Origin: Erwinia pyri
GTDB lineage: Bacteria; Pseudomonadota; Gammaproteobacteria; Enterobacterales; Enterobacteriaceae
Length of the DNA: 64,000 nt
Assembly (NCBI RefSeq): GCF_030758455.1
Contig: NZ_CP132353.1
Location: 4,092,001-4,156,000, forward strand
Reading direction: 5' to 3'
Shown here: positions 1 through 9,127 of the stretch, piece by piece
How the letters are laid out: the number at the start of each line of letters is the position of its first letter
How positions within the stretch are numbered: the first letter of the stretch is position 1
The notes under the pieces: generated by a model
Told to the model about the DNA's origin: nothing
The model's input: the letters and a program-made list of their open reading frames with translations, nothing else
The model's database searches: none
Position numbers and translations under genes: made by a program

Positions 1-167
1 TATCTGAGGATTAAATGGTTAACGCACATAAGCTTAGCTGACTGACGTTTAACGCAAAATAACCATGAAAATAAATCAATATAAAGGGTAGCATAAACGC
101 AACTGACCTCACCCAGTAGGCTCCAGAGACGCTGAAAAAGCGCAAGGCAGTGCCGTGAGACTGAAAC

Positions 168-193
168 AAAAAAACCCTGCCTGAGCAGGGTTT
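168..193 (-). terminator. intrinsic terminator of ssb
   Basis: A 9-bp stem (172-180 with 185-193) and a CTGA loop are followed, on the minus strand, by a run of seven U. It lies about 40 bases past the ssb stop. In bases 1-167 I see no supportable gene. Confidence 0.9.
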
Positions 194-230
194 CACTGTT
201 TTTATGGAACGTTGACTGAAGCGAGATCGC

Positions 231-779
231 TTAGAAAGGAATATCGTCGTCAAAATCCATTGGCGGTTCATTGTTAGCCGGAGCATTGTTCTGCTGTGGC
301 TGCTGCGGACGGGACTGCTGGCCACCGCTGAACTGGTTGTTGCTGCCGCCCTGCGGCTGCTGAGGCTGGCCCCAACCGTTGTTGTTGCCCTGTCCACCGC
401 CGCCTGCCGGTGCGCCTGCACCGCCACCCTGACGGCCACCCAGCATCTGCATGGTGCCGCCAACGTTGACCACCACTTCCGTAGTGTATTTCTCTACGCC
501 AGCCTGGTCAGTCCATTTGCGGGTCTGCAGCGCGCCTTCGATATAAACCTGGGAACCTTTACGCAGGTATTCACCCGCCACTTCCGCCAGCTTGCCAAAC
601 AGCACTACGCGGTGCCATTCAGTTTTCTCTTTGGTTTCGCCGGTCTGCTTGTCACGCCAGCTTTCAGACGTGGCCAGGGTAATGTTGGCAACGGCGCCGC
701 CATTTGGCATGTAGCGGACTTCCGGGTCTTGACCCAGGTTGCCCACCAGGATCACTTTGTTTACGCCTCTGCTGGCCAT
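231..779 (-). CDS. ssb: single-stranded DNA-binding protein SSB
   Basis: Binds single-stranded DNA as a tetramer during replication, repair and recombination. The 182-residue protein has an N-terminal OB fold of about 110 residues starting [20 protein letters not shown], a Gly/Gln/Asn-rich disordered linker (about 115-170), and the acidic C-terminal tip DFDDDIPF that binds partner proteins such as exonuclease I, PriA and RecQ. Length fits E. coli SSB (178 residues). It is divergent from uvrA, as in E. coli, and shares an intergenic region with one LexA box. The terminator right after the stop suggests a monocistronic unit. Confidence 0.98.
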   Translation of the reverse strand: MASRGVNKVILVGNLGQDPEVRYMPNGGAVANITLATSESWRDKQTGETKEKTEWHRVVLFGKLAEVAGEYLRKGSQVYIEGALQTRKWTDQAGVEKYTTEVVVNVGGTMQMLGGRQGGGAGAPAGGGGQGNNNGWGQPQQPQGGSNNQFSGGQQSRPQQPQQNNAPANNEPPMDFDDDIPF

Positions 780-983
780 GTTGGTGTCTCCGATAATTGT
801 TCTGCTTTAAGTCTAAGCCGGAAATTCTAACATGCCACTCTTTGAGATCCTACTTTCAGATCGGGATCGAAAAGGGTTTATCCAGCTTGCAACGTTGCAG
901 GTTGCGGCCTGAGAAGGATCGAGAAAATTTCCGGTCAGGCACCCGGCAGGATCCGGATCCTGCTCTGCTCTTGTGGCAAAGCA

Positions 984-999
984 CTGGTTATCCATTCAG
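984..999. promoter_or_regulatory. LexA (SOS) box between ssb and uvrA
   Basis: The 16-mer CTGGTTATCCATTCAG has the CTG-N10-CAG form of a LexA operator. It lies 13 bases before a CATAAT -10 element (1012-1017) and 79 bases before the uvrA ATG. The arrangement closely resembles the E. coli uvrA promoter, where the box overlaps the -35 region. Confidence 0.9.
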
Positions 1000-1011
1000 G
1001 TTTTTTTGTGC

Positions 1012-1017
1012 CATAAT
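1012..1017 (+). promoter_or_regulatory. -10 element of the uvrA promoter
   Basis: CATAAT lies just downstream of the LexA box, in the same context as the E. coli uvrA promoter. The -35 region overlaps the operator, so LexA would block RNA polymerase. Confidence 0.6.
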
Positions 1018-1077
1018 AACAGGCTTCATTCTGACCGTGCCTGCACGGTGAGGTCTGTGTTAATCCGGGAATTGTGA

Positions 1078-3909
1078 ATGGATAAGATCGAAGTACGGGG
1101 TGCACGCACCCATAATTTGAAAAATATCAACCTGATCATCCCTCGCGACAAACTGATCGTTGTCACAGGCCTGTCAGGCTCCGGTAAGTCCTCGCTGGCG
1201 TTCGATACGCTCTACGCCGAGGGGCAACGCCGTTACGTGGAATCTCTCTCTGCCTATGCGCGCCAGTTTCTCTCCCTGATGGAGAAGCCGGACGTGGATC
1301 ATATTGAAGGGCTGTCGCCAGCCATTTCGATCGAGCAGAAATCCACGTCGCATAACCCGCGCTCCACCGTGGGGACTATCACTGAAATTCATGACTACCT
1401 GCGCCTGCTGTTTGCCCGCGTGGGTGAGCCTCGTTGCCCGGATCACGACGTGCCGCTGGCCGCACAAACCGTCAGCCAGATGGTGGATAACGTGCTGGCC
1501 CAGCCGGAAGGCCGTCGCCTGATGCTGCTGGCGCCGATCATCAAAGATCGTAAAGGCGAGCACACCAAGACGCTGGAAAACCTGGCATCACAGGGCTATA
1601 TCCGCGCCCGTATTGATGGTGAAGTGTGCGATCTGTCAGATCCGCCAAAGCTTGAGCTGCAGAAGAAGCACACCATTGAAGTGGTGGTAGACCGCTTTAA
1701 AGTGCGTGAAGACTTACAGCAGCGCCTGGCGGAATCTTTTGAGACTGCGCTGGAGCTTTCCGGCGGTACCGCCGTTGTGGCTGATATGGACGACGAAGCG
1801 GCCGAAGAACTGGTGTTCTCCGCTAATTTCGCCTGTCCGGTCTGCGGCTACAGCATGAGCGAGCTGGAACCGCGCCTCTTCTCCTTCAACAATCCGGCCG
1901 GCGCCTGCCCTACCTGTGACGGCCTTGGCGTGCAGCAATATTTCGACCCGGACCGCGTGGTGCAGAATCCAGAGCTGTCGCTGGCTGGCGGCGCTATCCG
2001 CGGCTGGGACCGCCGCAATTTCTACTATTTCCAGATGCTGCGTTCACTCGCCGATCATCTGAAATTTGATATTGAAGCGCCGTTTGAAACGCTGAAGGAT
2101 CATGCCCGTCAGGTGATCCTGTTTGGCTCCGGCAAAGAGAGCATCGAATTCAAATATATCAACGATCGCGGTGATACCTCCGTACGGCGCCATCCGTTTG
2201 AAGGCGTGCTGCACAACATGGAGCGCCGCTATAAAGAAACCGAATCTTCTGCAGTCCGTGAAGATCTGGCGAAATTTATCAGCAACCGCTCCTGTGCCAG
2301 CTGCCAGGGAACGCGCCTGAAGCGTGAAGCGCGTCATGTGTTTGTAGAGAACACCACGCTGCCGACCATTTCTGATATGAGCATCGGTCATGCGCTCGAT
2401 TTCTTCCAGAACATAAAGCTGAGCGGCCAGCGGGCGCAGATAGCGGAAAAAGTGCTGAAGGAGATTGGCGACCGTCTGCGGTTCCTGGTGAACGTGGGCC
2501 TGAACTATCTCTCTATGTCCCGCTCTGCCGATACCCTCTCCGGCGGTGAAGCGCAGCGTATCCGTCTGGCGAGCCAGATCGGGGCGGGCCTGGTAGGCGT
2601 CATGTACGTGCTGGATGAACCCTCTATCGGTTTGCATCAGCGCGACAATGAACGTCTGCTGGAGACGCTGGTACATCTGCGCAATCTCGGCAACACGGTG
2701 ATTGTGGTTGAGCACGATGAAGACGCAATCCGTGCCGCTGACCACGTTATCGATATCGGGCCGGGAGCGGGCGTACACGGCGGCCAGGTGGTGGCGGAAG
2801 GTACTGTAGATGACATCATGGCGGTTGAGGAGTCGTTAACCGGCCAGTACCTCAGCGGCAAGCGTGGCATTGCGGTACCGCAAGAGCGCGTGAAGGCGGA
2901 TCCCAGCAAGGTACTTAAGCTGACCGGCGCCAAAGGCAACAACCTTAAAGATGTGACGCTGACGCTGCCGGTAGGGCTGTTCAGCTGTATTACCGGGGTC
3001 TCCGGCTCGGGAAAATCGACGCTGATCAACGATACGCTGTTCCCGATCGCCCAGCGCCAGCTCAACGGCGCAACCGTTGCGGAAGCCGCGCCTTATCGTG
3101 AAGTCACCGGCATGGAAAACTTCGATAAGGTTATCGATATTGACCAGAGTCCGATTGGCCGCACGCCGCGCTCTAACCCGGCCACCTATACCGGCATTTT
3201 CACGCCGGTGCGTGAGCTGTTTGCCGGCGTACCGGAATCGCGGACGCGGGGTTATACGCCAGGGCGCTTCAGCTTTAACGTTCGCGGCGGGCGTTGTGAA
3301 GCGTGCCAGGGTGATGGCGTGATCAAAGTTGAGATGCACTTCCTGCCCGATATCTACGTGCCGTGCGATCAGTGCAAGGGCAAACGCTATAACCGTGAAA
3401 CGCTGGAAATTAAGTACAAGGCGAAGAACATTCACGAAGTGTTGGATATGACCATTGAAGAGGCGCGCGAGTTCTTTGATGCCGTACCTGCGCTGGCGCG
3501 TAAGCTGCAGACGCTGATGGACGTGGGTCTCTCCTATATCCGGCTCGGCCAGTCGGCCACCACGCTTTCCGGTGGTGAGGCGCAGCGCGTGAAGCTGGCG
3601 CGTGAGCTCTCCAAGCGCGGAACGGGCCAGACGCTCTATATCCTTGATGAGCCGACCACCGGTCTGCACTTTGCGGATATTCAGCAGCTGCTGGAAGTGC
3701 TGCATAAGCTGCGCGACCAGGGTAATACCATTGTGGTAATTGAGCACAACCTTGATGTGATCAAAACCGCGGACTGGATTGTGGATCTCGGTCCGGAAGG
3801 GGGCAGCGGCGGCGGTGAAATTCTGGTTTCCGGCACGCCGGAGACGGTGGCGCTCTGCAAAGAGTCGCATACCGCGCGCTTCCTTAAGCCGATGTTGAAT
3901 CTGAAGTAA
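1078..3909 (+). CDS. uvrA: excinuclease ABC subunit A
   Basis: Damage-recognition ATPase of nucleotide excision repair, acting with UvrB and UvrC. The 943-residue protein (E. coli 940) has two ABC ATPase halves. Walker A motifs are GLSGSGKSS (near residue 31) and GVSGSGKST (near 640). The signatures are [12 protein letters not shown] and [12 protein letters not shown], each followed by a DEP Walker B ([20 protein letters not shown]). Zinc modules of CxxC type lie near 253-280 and 740-766. The start [17 protein letters not shown] matches the family. It is SOS-controlled through the upstream LexA box and followed by a stem-loop. Confidence 0.99.
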   Translation: MDKIEVRGARTHNLKNINLIIPRDKLIVVTGLSGSGKSSLAFDTLYAEGQRRYVESLSAYARQFLSLMEKPDVDHIEGLSPAISIEQKSTSHNPRSTVGTITEIHDYLRLLFARVGEPRCPDHDVPLAAQTVSQMVDNVLAQPEGRRLMLLAPIIKDRKGEHTKTLENLASQGYIRARIDGEVCDLSDPPKLELQKKHTIEVVVDRFKVREDLQQRLAESFETALELSGGTAVVADMDDEAAEELVFSANFACPVCGYSMSELEPRLFSFNNPAGACPTCDGLGVQQYFDPDRVVQNPELSLAGGAIRGWDRRNFYYFQMLRSLADHLKFDIEAPFETLKDHARQVILFGSGKESIEFKYINDRGDTSVRRHPFEGVLHNMERRYKETESSAVREDLAKFISNRSCASCQGTRLKREARHVFVENTTLPTISDMSIGHALDFFQNIKLSGQRAQIAEKVLKEIGDRLRFLVNVGLNYLSMSRSADTLSGGEAQRIRLASQIGAGLVGVMYVLDEPSIGLHQRDNERLLETLVHLRNLGNTVIVVEHDEDAIRAADHVIDIGPGAGVHGGQVVAEGTVDDIMAVEESLTGQYLSGKRGIAVPQERVKADPSKVLKLTGAKGNNLKDVTLTLPVGLFSCITGVSGSGKSTLINDTLFPIAQRQLNGATVAEAAPYREVTGMENFDKVIDIDQSPIGRTPRSNPATYTGIFTPVRELFAGVPESRTRGYTPGRFSFNVRGGRCEACQGDGVIKVEMHFLPDIYVPCDQCKGKRYNRETLEIKYKAKNIHEVLDMTIEEAREFFDAVPALARKLQTLMDVGLSYIRLGQSATTLSGGEAQRVKLARELSKRGTGQTLYILDEPTTGLHFADIQQLLEVLHKLRDQGNTIVVIEHNLDVIKTADWIVDLGPEGGSGGGEILVSGTPETVALCKESHTARFLKPMLNLK

Positions 3910-3914
3910 TAATC

Positions 3915-3944
3915 TTGTCGGGGTGGAGTGTTCCGCCCCGACAA
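3915..3944 (+). terminator. stem-loop after uvrA
   Basis: A 13-bp stem (TTGTCGGGGTGGA with TCCGCCCCGACAA, one G-U pair) and a GTGT loop begin 5 bases after the uvrA stop. The U tract is poor (ATGACATTTT), so termination may be partial. Confidence 0.6.
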
Positions 3945-4196
3945 ATGACATTTTGATGTTTATTGCGTGACAAATAAAATCTCCGCTTTTCAATAAATCA
4001 TCCACCTTTTACGCTGATTTTTGCCGTATTCAGCGCAATCCTGCAGGATCAGGCAAGATTTAGACAGATTCCGGCATACCCCCTTTGCGTTTCGCTAACT
4101 ATCCTTACTGTTCTCTGATCTGTTCAGATCACAGCGCCCTTTGCAGGGACTCATCTAAGCGTTACGTCGAAAAAACTTTCACTGACTGGAGAGACC

Positions 4197-5252
4197 ATGA
4201 ATATTACGCATGCCTATGCCGCACAGGATGCAAAATCGAAGCTGGCCCCGTTTGAGTACCAGCCGCGCGAACTGCGTGAACACGATGTCCAGATTGAAGT
4301 GATGTTCTGTGGCGTTTGCCACTCCGATCTCCACCAGGCCCGCAACGAGTGGAAAAACACCATTTTTCCCGTCGTTCCAGGTCATGAAATCGTTGGCCGC
4401 GTCACTGCGGTAGGCGGCCATACTCATAAATATAAAGTCGGCGATCTGGTCGGCGTCGGCTGTATGGTTGATTCCTGCCGGGAATGCGACAGCTGTAAAG
4501 AGGACCTGGAGCAGTATTGTGAAAACGGCTTCACCGGCACCTATAACGGCGAAGACCGCATCACGGGTGATATCACCTACGGCGGTTATTCCACCCAGGT
4601 TGTGGTGAATGAGGACTTCGTGCTGCGCGTACCGGAGAATCTGGATCCGGCGGGTACCGCACCGCTGCTCTGCGCCGGTATTACTACCTACTCTCCTTTG
4701 CAGCACTGGAAAGTGGGTCCCGGTAAAAAAGTGGGTATCGTTGGTCTGGGCGGCCTGGGCCATATGGGCGTGAAAATTGCTCACGCCATGGGCGCACACG
4801 TCGTGCTGTTCACCACCTCTCCTTCTAAAGTGGAAGATGGCAAGCGCCTGGGTGCAGATGAAGTCGTGATTTCTAAAGATGCGGATCAGATGGCTGCGCA
4901 CGTTAACAGCTTCGACTTCATCCTGAATACCGTGGCAGCTCAGCATGACCTGAACCCGTTCATCAACCTGCTGCGCCGCGACGGCAATATGACGCTGGTT
5001 GGCGTTCCTGAACATGACCATCCGTCACCGCAGGTTGTTAACCTGATCTTTAAACGCCGCAGCATTGCCGGTTCGCTGATTGGCGGCATCAAAGAGACTC
5101 AGGAAATGCTCGATTTCTGCGGTAAGCACAACATCACTTCTGATATTGAGATGATCAAAATGGATGAAGTGAACGAAGCTTACGAACGTATGCTGAAAAG
5201 CGACGTGAAATACCGCTTTGTGATCGATATCGATACCCTGCGTAACCAGTAA
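4197..5252 (+). CDS. zinc-dependent alcohol dehydrogenase, YahK-like
   Basis: NAD(P)H-dependent medium-chain aldehyde reductase/alcohol dehydrogenase of the cinnamyl-alcohol-dehydrogenase branch, 351 residues like E. coli YahK (349). Catalytic zinc ligands are Cys41 (GVCHSD), His63-Glu64 (PGHE) and Cys159. Structural zinc cysteines are 94, 97, 100 and 108. The Rossmann dinucleotide motif GLGGLG is at 183-188. The physiological substrate cannot be read; relatives reduce a broad range of aldehydes. It stands alone between the uvrA stem-loop and its own strong terminator, so it is probably not part of the sugar locus that follows. An SD (GGAGAG) precedes the ATG. Confidence 0.9.
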   Translation: MNITHAYAAQDAKSKLAPFEYQPRELREHDVQIEVMFCGVCHSDLHQARNEWKNTIFPVVPGHEIVGRVTAVGGHTHKYKVGDLVGVGCMVDSCRECDSCKEDLEQYCENGFTGTYNGEDRITGDITYGGYSTQVVVNEDFVLRVPENLDPAGTAPLLCAGITTYSPLQHWKVGPGKKVGIVGLGGLGHMGVKIAHAMGAHVVLFTTSPSKVEDGKRLGADEVVISKDADQMAAHVNSFDFILNTVAAQHDLNPFINLLRRDGNMTLVGVPEHDHPSPQVVNLIFKRRSIAGSLIGGIKETQEMLDFCGKHNITSDIEMIKMDEVNEAYERMLKSDVKYRFVIDIDTLRNQ

Positions 5253-5283
5253 GCCGGGCAGTTCTGCTGAGACTACTGACAGT

Positions 5284-5312
5284 AAACGGGCGGAATTTTC
5301 CGCCCGTTTTTT
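5284..5312 (+). terminator. intrinsic terminator of the alcohol dehydrogenase
   Basis: A 10-bp stem (5284-5293 with 5300-5309), a short A/T loop and a T run form a classic terminator 31 bases after the stop. Confidence 0.92.
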
Positions 5313-5405
5313 CATTCCGAAGGCTGCCCTGCCTTGATAACCACGGCGCTATTTTTACTCACTTAAGCCTTTGCCAGCAGACAGCCATAGCTGACCTTCT
5401 GTGAT

Positions 5406-6056
5406 TTACGCTTTGTCAGAATAAGCGGCAGTATGAAAATCGATCTCCCACTTCAGCACTTTGCCGTAGAGCTCAGAGAGGGCAAACTTATCTTCCTCGC
5501 TCATTTCTGCTGCGCAGTGGTCCAGCTCTGCTTTCAGCCAGCTCGCCTGCTGATAGAACTCCTCTTCTGCATGCATCTCCACCCAGCGACGAACATCCAC
5601 ATCGCTCTGCATTTGCAGACTGGCGCGTTTACACCAGTGGTAGTACATCCATTCCGCCCCAAACATCAGCGTGACGATCTCCGCATAGCTGCCGCGCTGT
5701 GCCACATTCAGCATGCCCTCGCGGAAACGCCGGACGCCCGGCAGGTTATCAGGATAGCTCTCAGGATTGATCCCACGCTTCGCCAGCACCGTCTCAAACC
5801 ACGCAATCTGCGTATCGACCAGCGCATTCAGTACGCCGATAAGCCAACGCTGCTGGCGGATATCGGGTGCTTTACTTACCCCCAGCGCAAAGATAGCGAT
5901 GGCGGTAGCGACAAAATTCCCCTCAAACACCAGATAGCGGTTAAACACCTCTGCTGGCAGGCAATCCTGTTCTGTCTCGCAGACAAAGCGATGCTGCTGC
6001 ATCGCCTGCCAGCTCACCTGATGCTCACGCAACAGACGATCGCTGAACGCTTCCAT
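5406..6056 (-). CDS. TenA/THI-4 family protein without the classical cysteine
   Basis: All-helical TenA-like protein of 216 residues. Known members hydrolyse thiamine or salvage aminopyrimidine breakdown products; the family fold also includes PqqC. The usual segment C-x-W-x-Y-Y appears here as GAEWMYYHW, so Ala replaces the nucleophilic Cys and a Glu follows it. This points to the TenA_E-like branch or another chemistry rather than thiaminase II. Its ATG lies immediately after the TAG of the upstream BtpA-family gene (stop 6057-6059, start 6056), so the two are translationally coupled. No thiamine-synthesis genes are nearby, so a role in the sugar-conjugate pathway is inferred. Function is unassigned. 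Confidence 0.8.
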   Translation of the reverse strand: MEAFSDRLLREHQVSWQAMQQHRFVCETEQDCLPAEVFNRYLVFEGNFVATAIAIFALGVSKAPDIRQQRWLIGVLNALVDTQIAWFETVLAKRGINPESYPDNLPGVRRFREGMLNVAQRGSYAEIVTLMFGAEWMYYHWCKRASLQMQSDVDVRRWVEMHAEEEFYQQASWLKAELDHCAAEMSEEDKFALSELYGKVLKWEIDFHTAAYSDKA

Positions 6057-6902
6057 CTATTCCGCCTCCAGCACGCTGCGGGCTGCCGCCATAAAATGTT
6101 TTACGCGAGCCAGCTCCACCTCATTCCACCAGACGCCATCCACCTTTAATGCACTGGCGACGATCACGCCCTGGGTTCTGCTAAGGATCTGCCCCACGTT
6201 GTCCGGCGTGACGCCCGACCCGACCAGCAGCGGCAGTTCGGTTGCGCCGCGGATCTCGTCAATTTCGCCCAGCGTCGCGCTGTCACCAGTTCGCTGTCCG
6301 GTGGCTATCACCGCATCAGCCTCAAAGAAATCCACATCCCGGGTCAGCTCCTGAATGGAGCGGTCGGCCACAATAGCGTGGCTGCCATGTTTGACGTGGC
6401 TGTCGGCAAAGACTTTGATGTGCTCTGCCCGCAGTTGGCTGCGGTAACGCAGTGCTTTAGCCGCCGCGCCTTCAATAAAGCCCTCATTGGCAATATAGGC
6501 GTTCGCCCACTGGTTAACCCGCACGAAGTCTGCCCCGCCCGCCAGCGCGGTGGCCAGTGCGGGAATGGCAGCATTAGCCAGAACGTTGATGCCCAGCGGC
6601 ACGTTAAACCGGGTGCGGACTTTTTCGGTGATCACCGCCATCAGCGCAGCGGTTTCCGGGCCAATATCTTCCGGCTTGGAAAAAGGAATATCGCCATGAT
6701 TTTCAATGATCAGGCCATGAACACCGCCGGAAATATAATTATCCGCATCGCGTAGCGCGCGCTCAATAATATCCCCCACAGATTTCCCGCGATACTTTGG
6801 CGTGCCGGGAAAGGGGTCACAATGTATTACACCAATGACCGCTTTCTTACGTGAAAAAATAGCTTGTATTGCGTCTGTTTTTTCTGCTGATATAGCAACC
6901 AT
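6057..6902 (-). CDS. BtpA/SgcQ family TIM-barrel protein
   Basis: Member of the BtpA/SgcQ family, predicted (beta/alpha)8 barrels of unproven reaction often found in carbohydrate loci (E. coli SgcQ). Family features are GVIHCDPFPGTP near the N-terminus, GLIIENHGD, GINVLAN, FVRVN, and the C-terminal phosphate-binding-like LLVGSGVTPDNV. I chose the ATG at 6902 (MVAISAEK) because AGGA lies 8 bases upstream; the frame stays open to an ATG at 6911 and a TTG at 6920, neither with a well-placed SD. It is coupled to the TenA-like gene. The divergent PfkB kinase starts only 27 bases away, so its promoter must lie inside that gene. Proposed role: cleaving or rearranging the phosphorylated sugar made by the kinase. 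Confidence 0.85.
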   Translation of the reverse strand: MVAISAEKTDAIQAIFSRKKAVIGVIHCDPFPGTPKYRGKSVGDIIERALRDADNYISGGVHGLIIENHGDIPFSKPEDIGPETAALMAVITEKVRTRFNVPLGINVLANAAIPALATALAGGADFVRVNQWANAYIANEGFIEGAAAKALRYRSQLRAEHIKVFADSHVKHGSHAIVADRSIQELTRDVDFFEADAVIATGQRTGDSATLGEIDEIRGATELPLLVGSGVTPDNVGQILSRTQGVIVASALKVDGVWWNEVELARVKHFMAAARSVLEAE

Positions 6903-6929
6903 CTTCTTCATCCTGTTCAAGGAAACACA

Positions 6930-7790
6930 ATGCGTGTTTATGTCACCGGTAATATCACCGTCGATGAAACCTGGGCAATATCAGATATTCCCAAAAAAGG
7001 CTCATCCATTCATGGCAATAAAATCTCACAAGATATCGGAGGAAAAGGGGCGAATCAGGCTATATTAATTGCCCGCTGCGGAATAGAGACAACGCTCATT
7101 GCCGCCGTGGGAAATGACAGTAATGGCAGCTGGATCAGAGAGCAAATACACGCTGAACCGTTACGCCTGTTGCCTGAAAAGTTATTCCCCTGTCACAGTG
7201 ATACCTCAATTATTTTCAATAGCGAAGATGGCGATAATGCCATCGTGACCACCACCGTTGCGGCTGACTCTTTGAGCCTGGCAGAGATTACGCAGGCACT
7301 AAACGGCGCACAGCCTGGCGATGTTTTACTGCAGCAGGGCAATTTCTCCGTGGAGAAAACCCGTAGCCTGTTCGAGCTGGCTAAAGCAAAGGGCATGATC
7401 GCCATCTTCAATCCGTCGCCCGTAAAACCTGAGTTCGCCCAGCTCTGGCCGCTGGTCGATATTGCGGTACTCAACGAGCATGAGGCTGACTTACTGAAGC
7501 CCACGGACGTAAACACGTTAGTGATCACTCACGGTTCCCAGGGCGCTTCGCTTAAAACCCCGGATAACCACCAGTTTTGTGCCGCAACGCCCGCGCAGGC
7601 TGTTGATACCACCGGCGCTGGCGACACTTTTCTGGCGGTGATGCTCGCCTCCGCCCTGCGCCGCCAGAGTGAGATAGACGAGTTAGCACTTACTCACGCC
7701 AGTAAAGCGGCGGCAATTACCGTCAGCCGCCCGGGTACCTACAGCGCTTTCCCCAACACCGCTGAACTCAACGCGCTGCTGGAAAGCTGA
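6930..7790 (+). CDS. PfkB family carbohydrate kinase
   Basis: Ribokinase-fold sugar or nucleoside kinase, 286 residues. Seen: N-terminal TGNITVDE, the PfkB glycine motif GGKGANQA (37-44), the conserved NEHEAD segment (182-187), and the ATP/anion-hole motif DTTGAGD at 226-232 with Asp232 as the expected catalytic base. AAGGA 6 bases before the ATG supports the start. Neighbours (ribose-type importer, LacI regulator, BtpA barrel) suggest it phosphorylates the imported sugar. The exact sugar cannot be read. It ends at a stem-loop shared with the convergent binding-protein gene. Confidence 0.92.
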   Translation: MRVYVTGNITVDETWAISDIPKKGSSIHGNKISQDIGGKGANQAILIARCGIETTLIAAVGNDSNGSWIREQIHAEPLRLLPEKLFPCHSDTSIIFNSEDGDNAIVTTTVAADSLSLAEITQALNGAQPGDVLLQQGNFSVEKTRSLFELAKAKGMIAIFNPSPVKPEFAQLWPLVDIAVLNEHEADLLKPTDVNTLVITHGSQGASLKTPDNHQFCAATPAQAVDTTGAGDTFLAVMLASALRRQSEIDELALTHASKAAAITVSRPGTYSAFPNTAELNALLES

Positions 7791-7793
7791 CGC

Positions 7794-7819
7794 GCAGGCC
7801 CACTTCTCCGTGGGCCTGC
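7794..7819. terminator. stem-loop between convergent kinase and binding-protein genes
   Basis: A perfect 10-bp GC-rich stem (7794-7803 with 7810-7819) with a TTCTCC loop lies in the 33-base gap. The T-rich ATTTATTTG follows on the plus strand. It is probably a terminator, stronger for the kinase. Confidence 0.65.
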
Positions 7820-7823
7820 AGAT

Positions 7824-8777
7824 TTATTTGAAAAGAGGACGATAGGCGTCAACGTTCACTTTTATCACCACTGTAGCGGGCACCAGAATTCTCTTTGGCA
7901 CCCTTTTTCCGGCGCTGATGTCGTTCAGCGCTTTCAACGCCTCTTCGCCCATCTTCTCAGGATCCTGTTGCAGAACGGCGGCAACATAGCCGCTGTCGAT
8001 GCCGCTGATGGCTTTAGCCGTAAGATCCCAGCCAAACACCTTAATCTCCTTTTGCCGCCCCTGGTTTTCAACGGCAGCAATCGCCCCCAGCAATGCCGGC
8101 TCGCCGGTGGCGTAGATGGCGGTTAAATCAGGGTTGCCGGTGATCAGATTCTCTGCCGCCGTCATGGCGTTATCCTGAATATTGCGCCCATCCACCACGT
8201 CGGCCACGGTGATCTGCTTGTTGGCGGTGATGATCTCCTGAAACCCTTTCTGCCGGTCGTTCTGAATAGCCGAGTTCAGCGCGCCAACAATACCCAGCCG
8301 CGCCTTGCCGTTCATGTTTTTCTGTACATAATCAAGGAAATAGCGACCAAGAATTTTGCCGCCCTCAATATTATCCACGCCAACCTGTGCCGCCTGCGGC
8401 CCTTCAGGCAGCACGGCATCAATGGCAATTACCGGGATCTTTGCCGCTGCCGCCTCTTTGATGGCGGGCATAATGCCGTTGACGTCAATGGCATCGACCA
8501 GGATGCCCTTCACGCCCTGCTGAATATAATTTTCGATGGCATCATTCTGCGCAACCGGATTATCAGTAGCATTAAAGACCACCAGATCTTTTCCGCTGGC
8601 TTTAGCGGCCTCCTGCGCCCCTTTATTCATCAGATTGAAAAACAGCGCCTGCTGATTAATCTGAACCAGGGCATAAGTGGGCGCGGCCGCCCAGGCCGTA
8701 GCCATATAACTGCCCGATGCCAGTAATATTGTTGCCAGTGCCAGAACACGCAATTTCCCGGTGTTAAATACCATCAT
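7824..8777 (-). CDS. ribose-type ABC transporter periplasmic binding protein
   Basis: Type I periplasmic sugar-binding protein (RbsB/YtfQ class) of about 317 residues. A Sec signal peptide with an hydrophobic core (LRVLALATILLASGS) ends near TAWAA. The mature part begins with a beta strand (TYALVQINQQALFF), followed by the family motifs GVKGILVDAIDVNGI, IPVIAIDAVLP and VFGWDLTAKA. Three ATG codons are consecutive (8780, 8777, 8774); GAGGA is 2, 5 or 8 bases upstream, so 8777 or 8774 is favoured. It is encoded divergently from the LacI gene and opposite to the ATPase/permease operon, so expression is split over two promoters. Presumed partner: the ATPase and permease at 10488-12291. Confidence 0.9.
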   Translation of the reverse strand: MMVFNTGKLRVLALATILLASGSYMATAWAAAPTYALVQINQQALFFNLMNKGAQEAAKASGKDLVVFNATDNPVAQNDAIENYIQQGVKGILVDAIDVNGIMPAIKEAAAAKIPVIAIDAVLPEGPQAAQVGVDNIEGGKILGRYFLDYVQKNMNGKARLGIVGALNSAIQNDRQKGFQEIITANKQITVADVVDGRNIQDNAMTAAENLITGNPDLTAIYATGEPALLGAIAAVENQGRQKEIKVFGWDLTAKAISGIDSGYVAAVLQQDPEKMGEEALKALNDISAGKRVPKRILVPATVVIKVNVDAYRPLFK

Positions 8778-9127
8778 CATTGTCCTCAGTGGAATTGAGT
8801 TATAACCAGCTTGCCGCAGCGAAAATTAATCCGGCGGGGTCGGTGTTGGCAGGACAAATATCAGCGTGGTGACTGACGCTCTTTTTTAAAAAAGAGACGA
8901 TCGGTAGAAACCGGAAAAAAACATTTTTGCAGCCGGTCCGTGTCGGCGCAGGAATAAAATGCTTTTAACAGGGTGGGAATTTCTTCCCGGGCCGTGCAGG
9001 TAAACTGTCTATTACCATTCTCCGTTGCCGTTTTTTTGTCAAGCGTTAATTTTGTTAAGGTCTGAAGATTGGAAAAAATGGTATAACAGCGGCGCTTAAC
9101 TATGTTACAGATATCCTTCTCTCTGAT
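8778..9127. other. intergenic region between binding protein and LacI regulator
   Basis: About 350 bases must hold the divergent promoters for both genes. An 18-bp perfect palindrome of CTC, T6, A6 and GAG lies at 8879-8896. I could not find a copy of the 14-bp GTAAACCGGTTTAC operator that precedes the ABC operon; only a half-like AAACCGG near 8910 is present. A long minus-strand open frame crosses here but is an artefact over the LacI gene. Confidence 0.5.

Noticed and set aside
2044..4005. Long minus-strand open frames (about 244 and 389 codons) over uvrA
   Set aside because: They lie antisense to a certain gene, have no SD or family similarity, and arise from the codon bias of uvrA.
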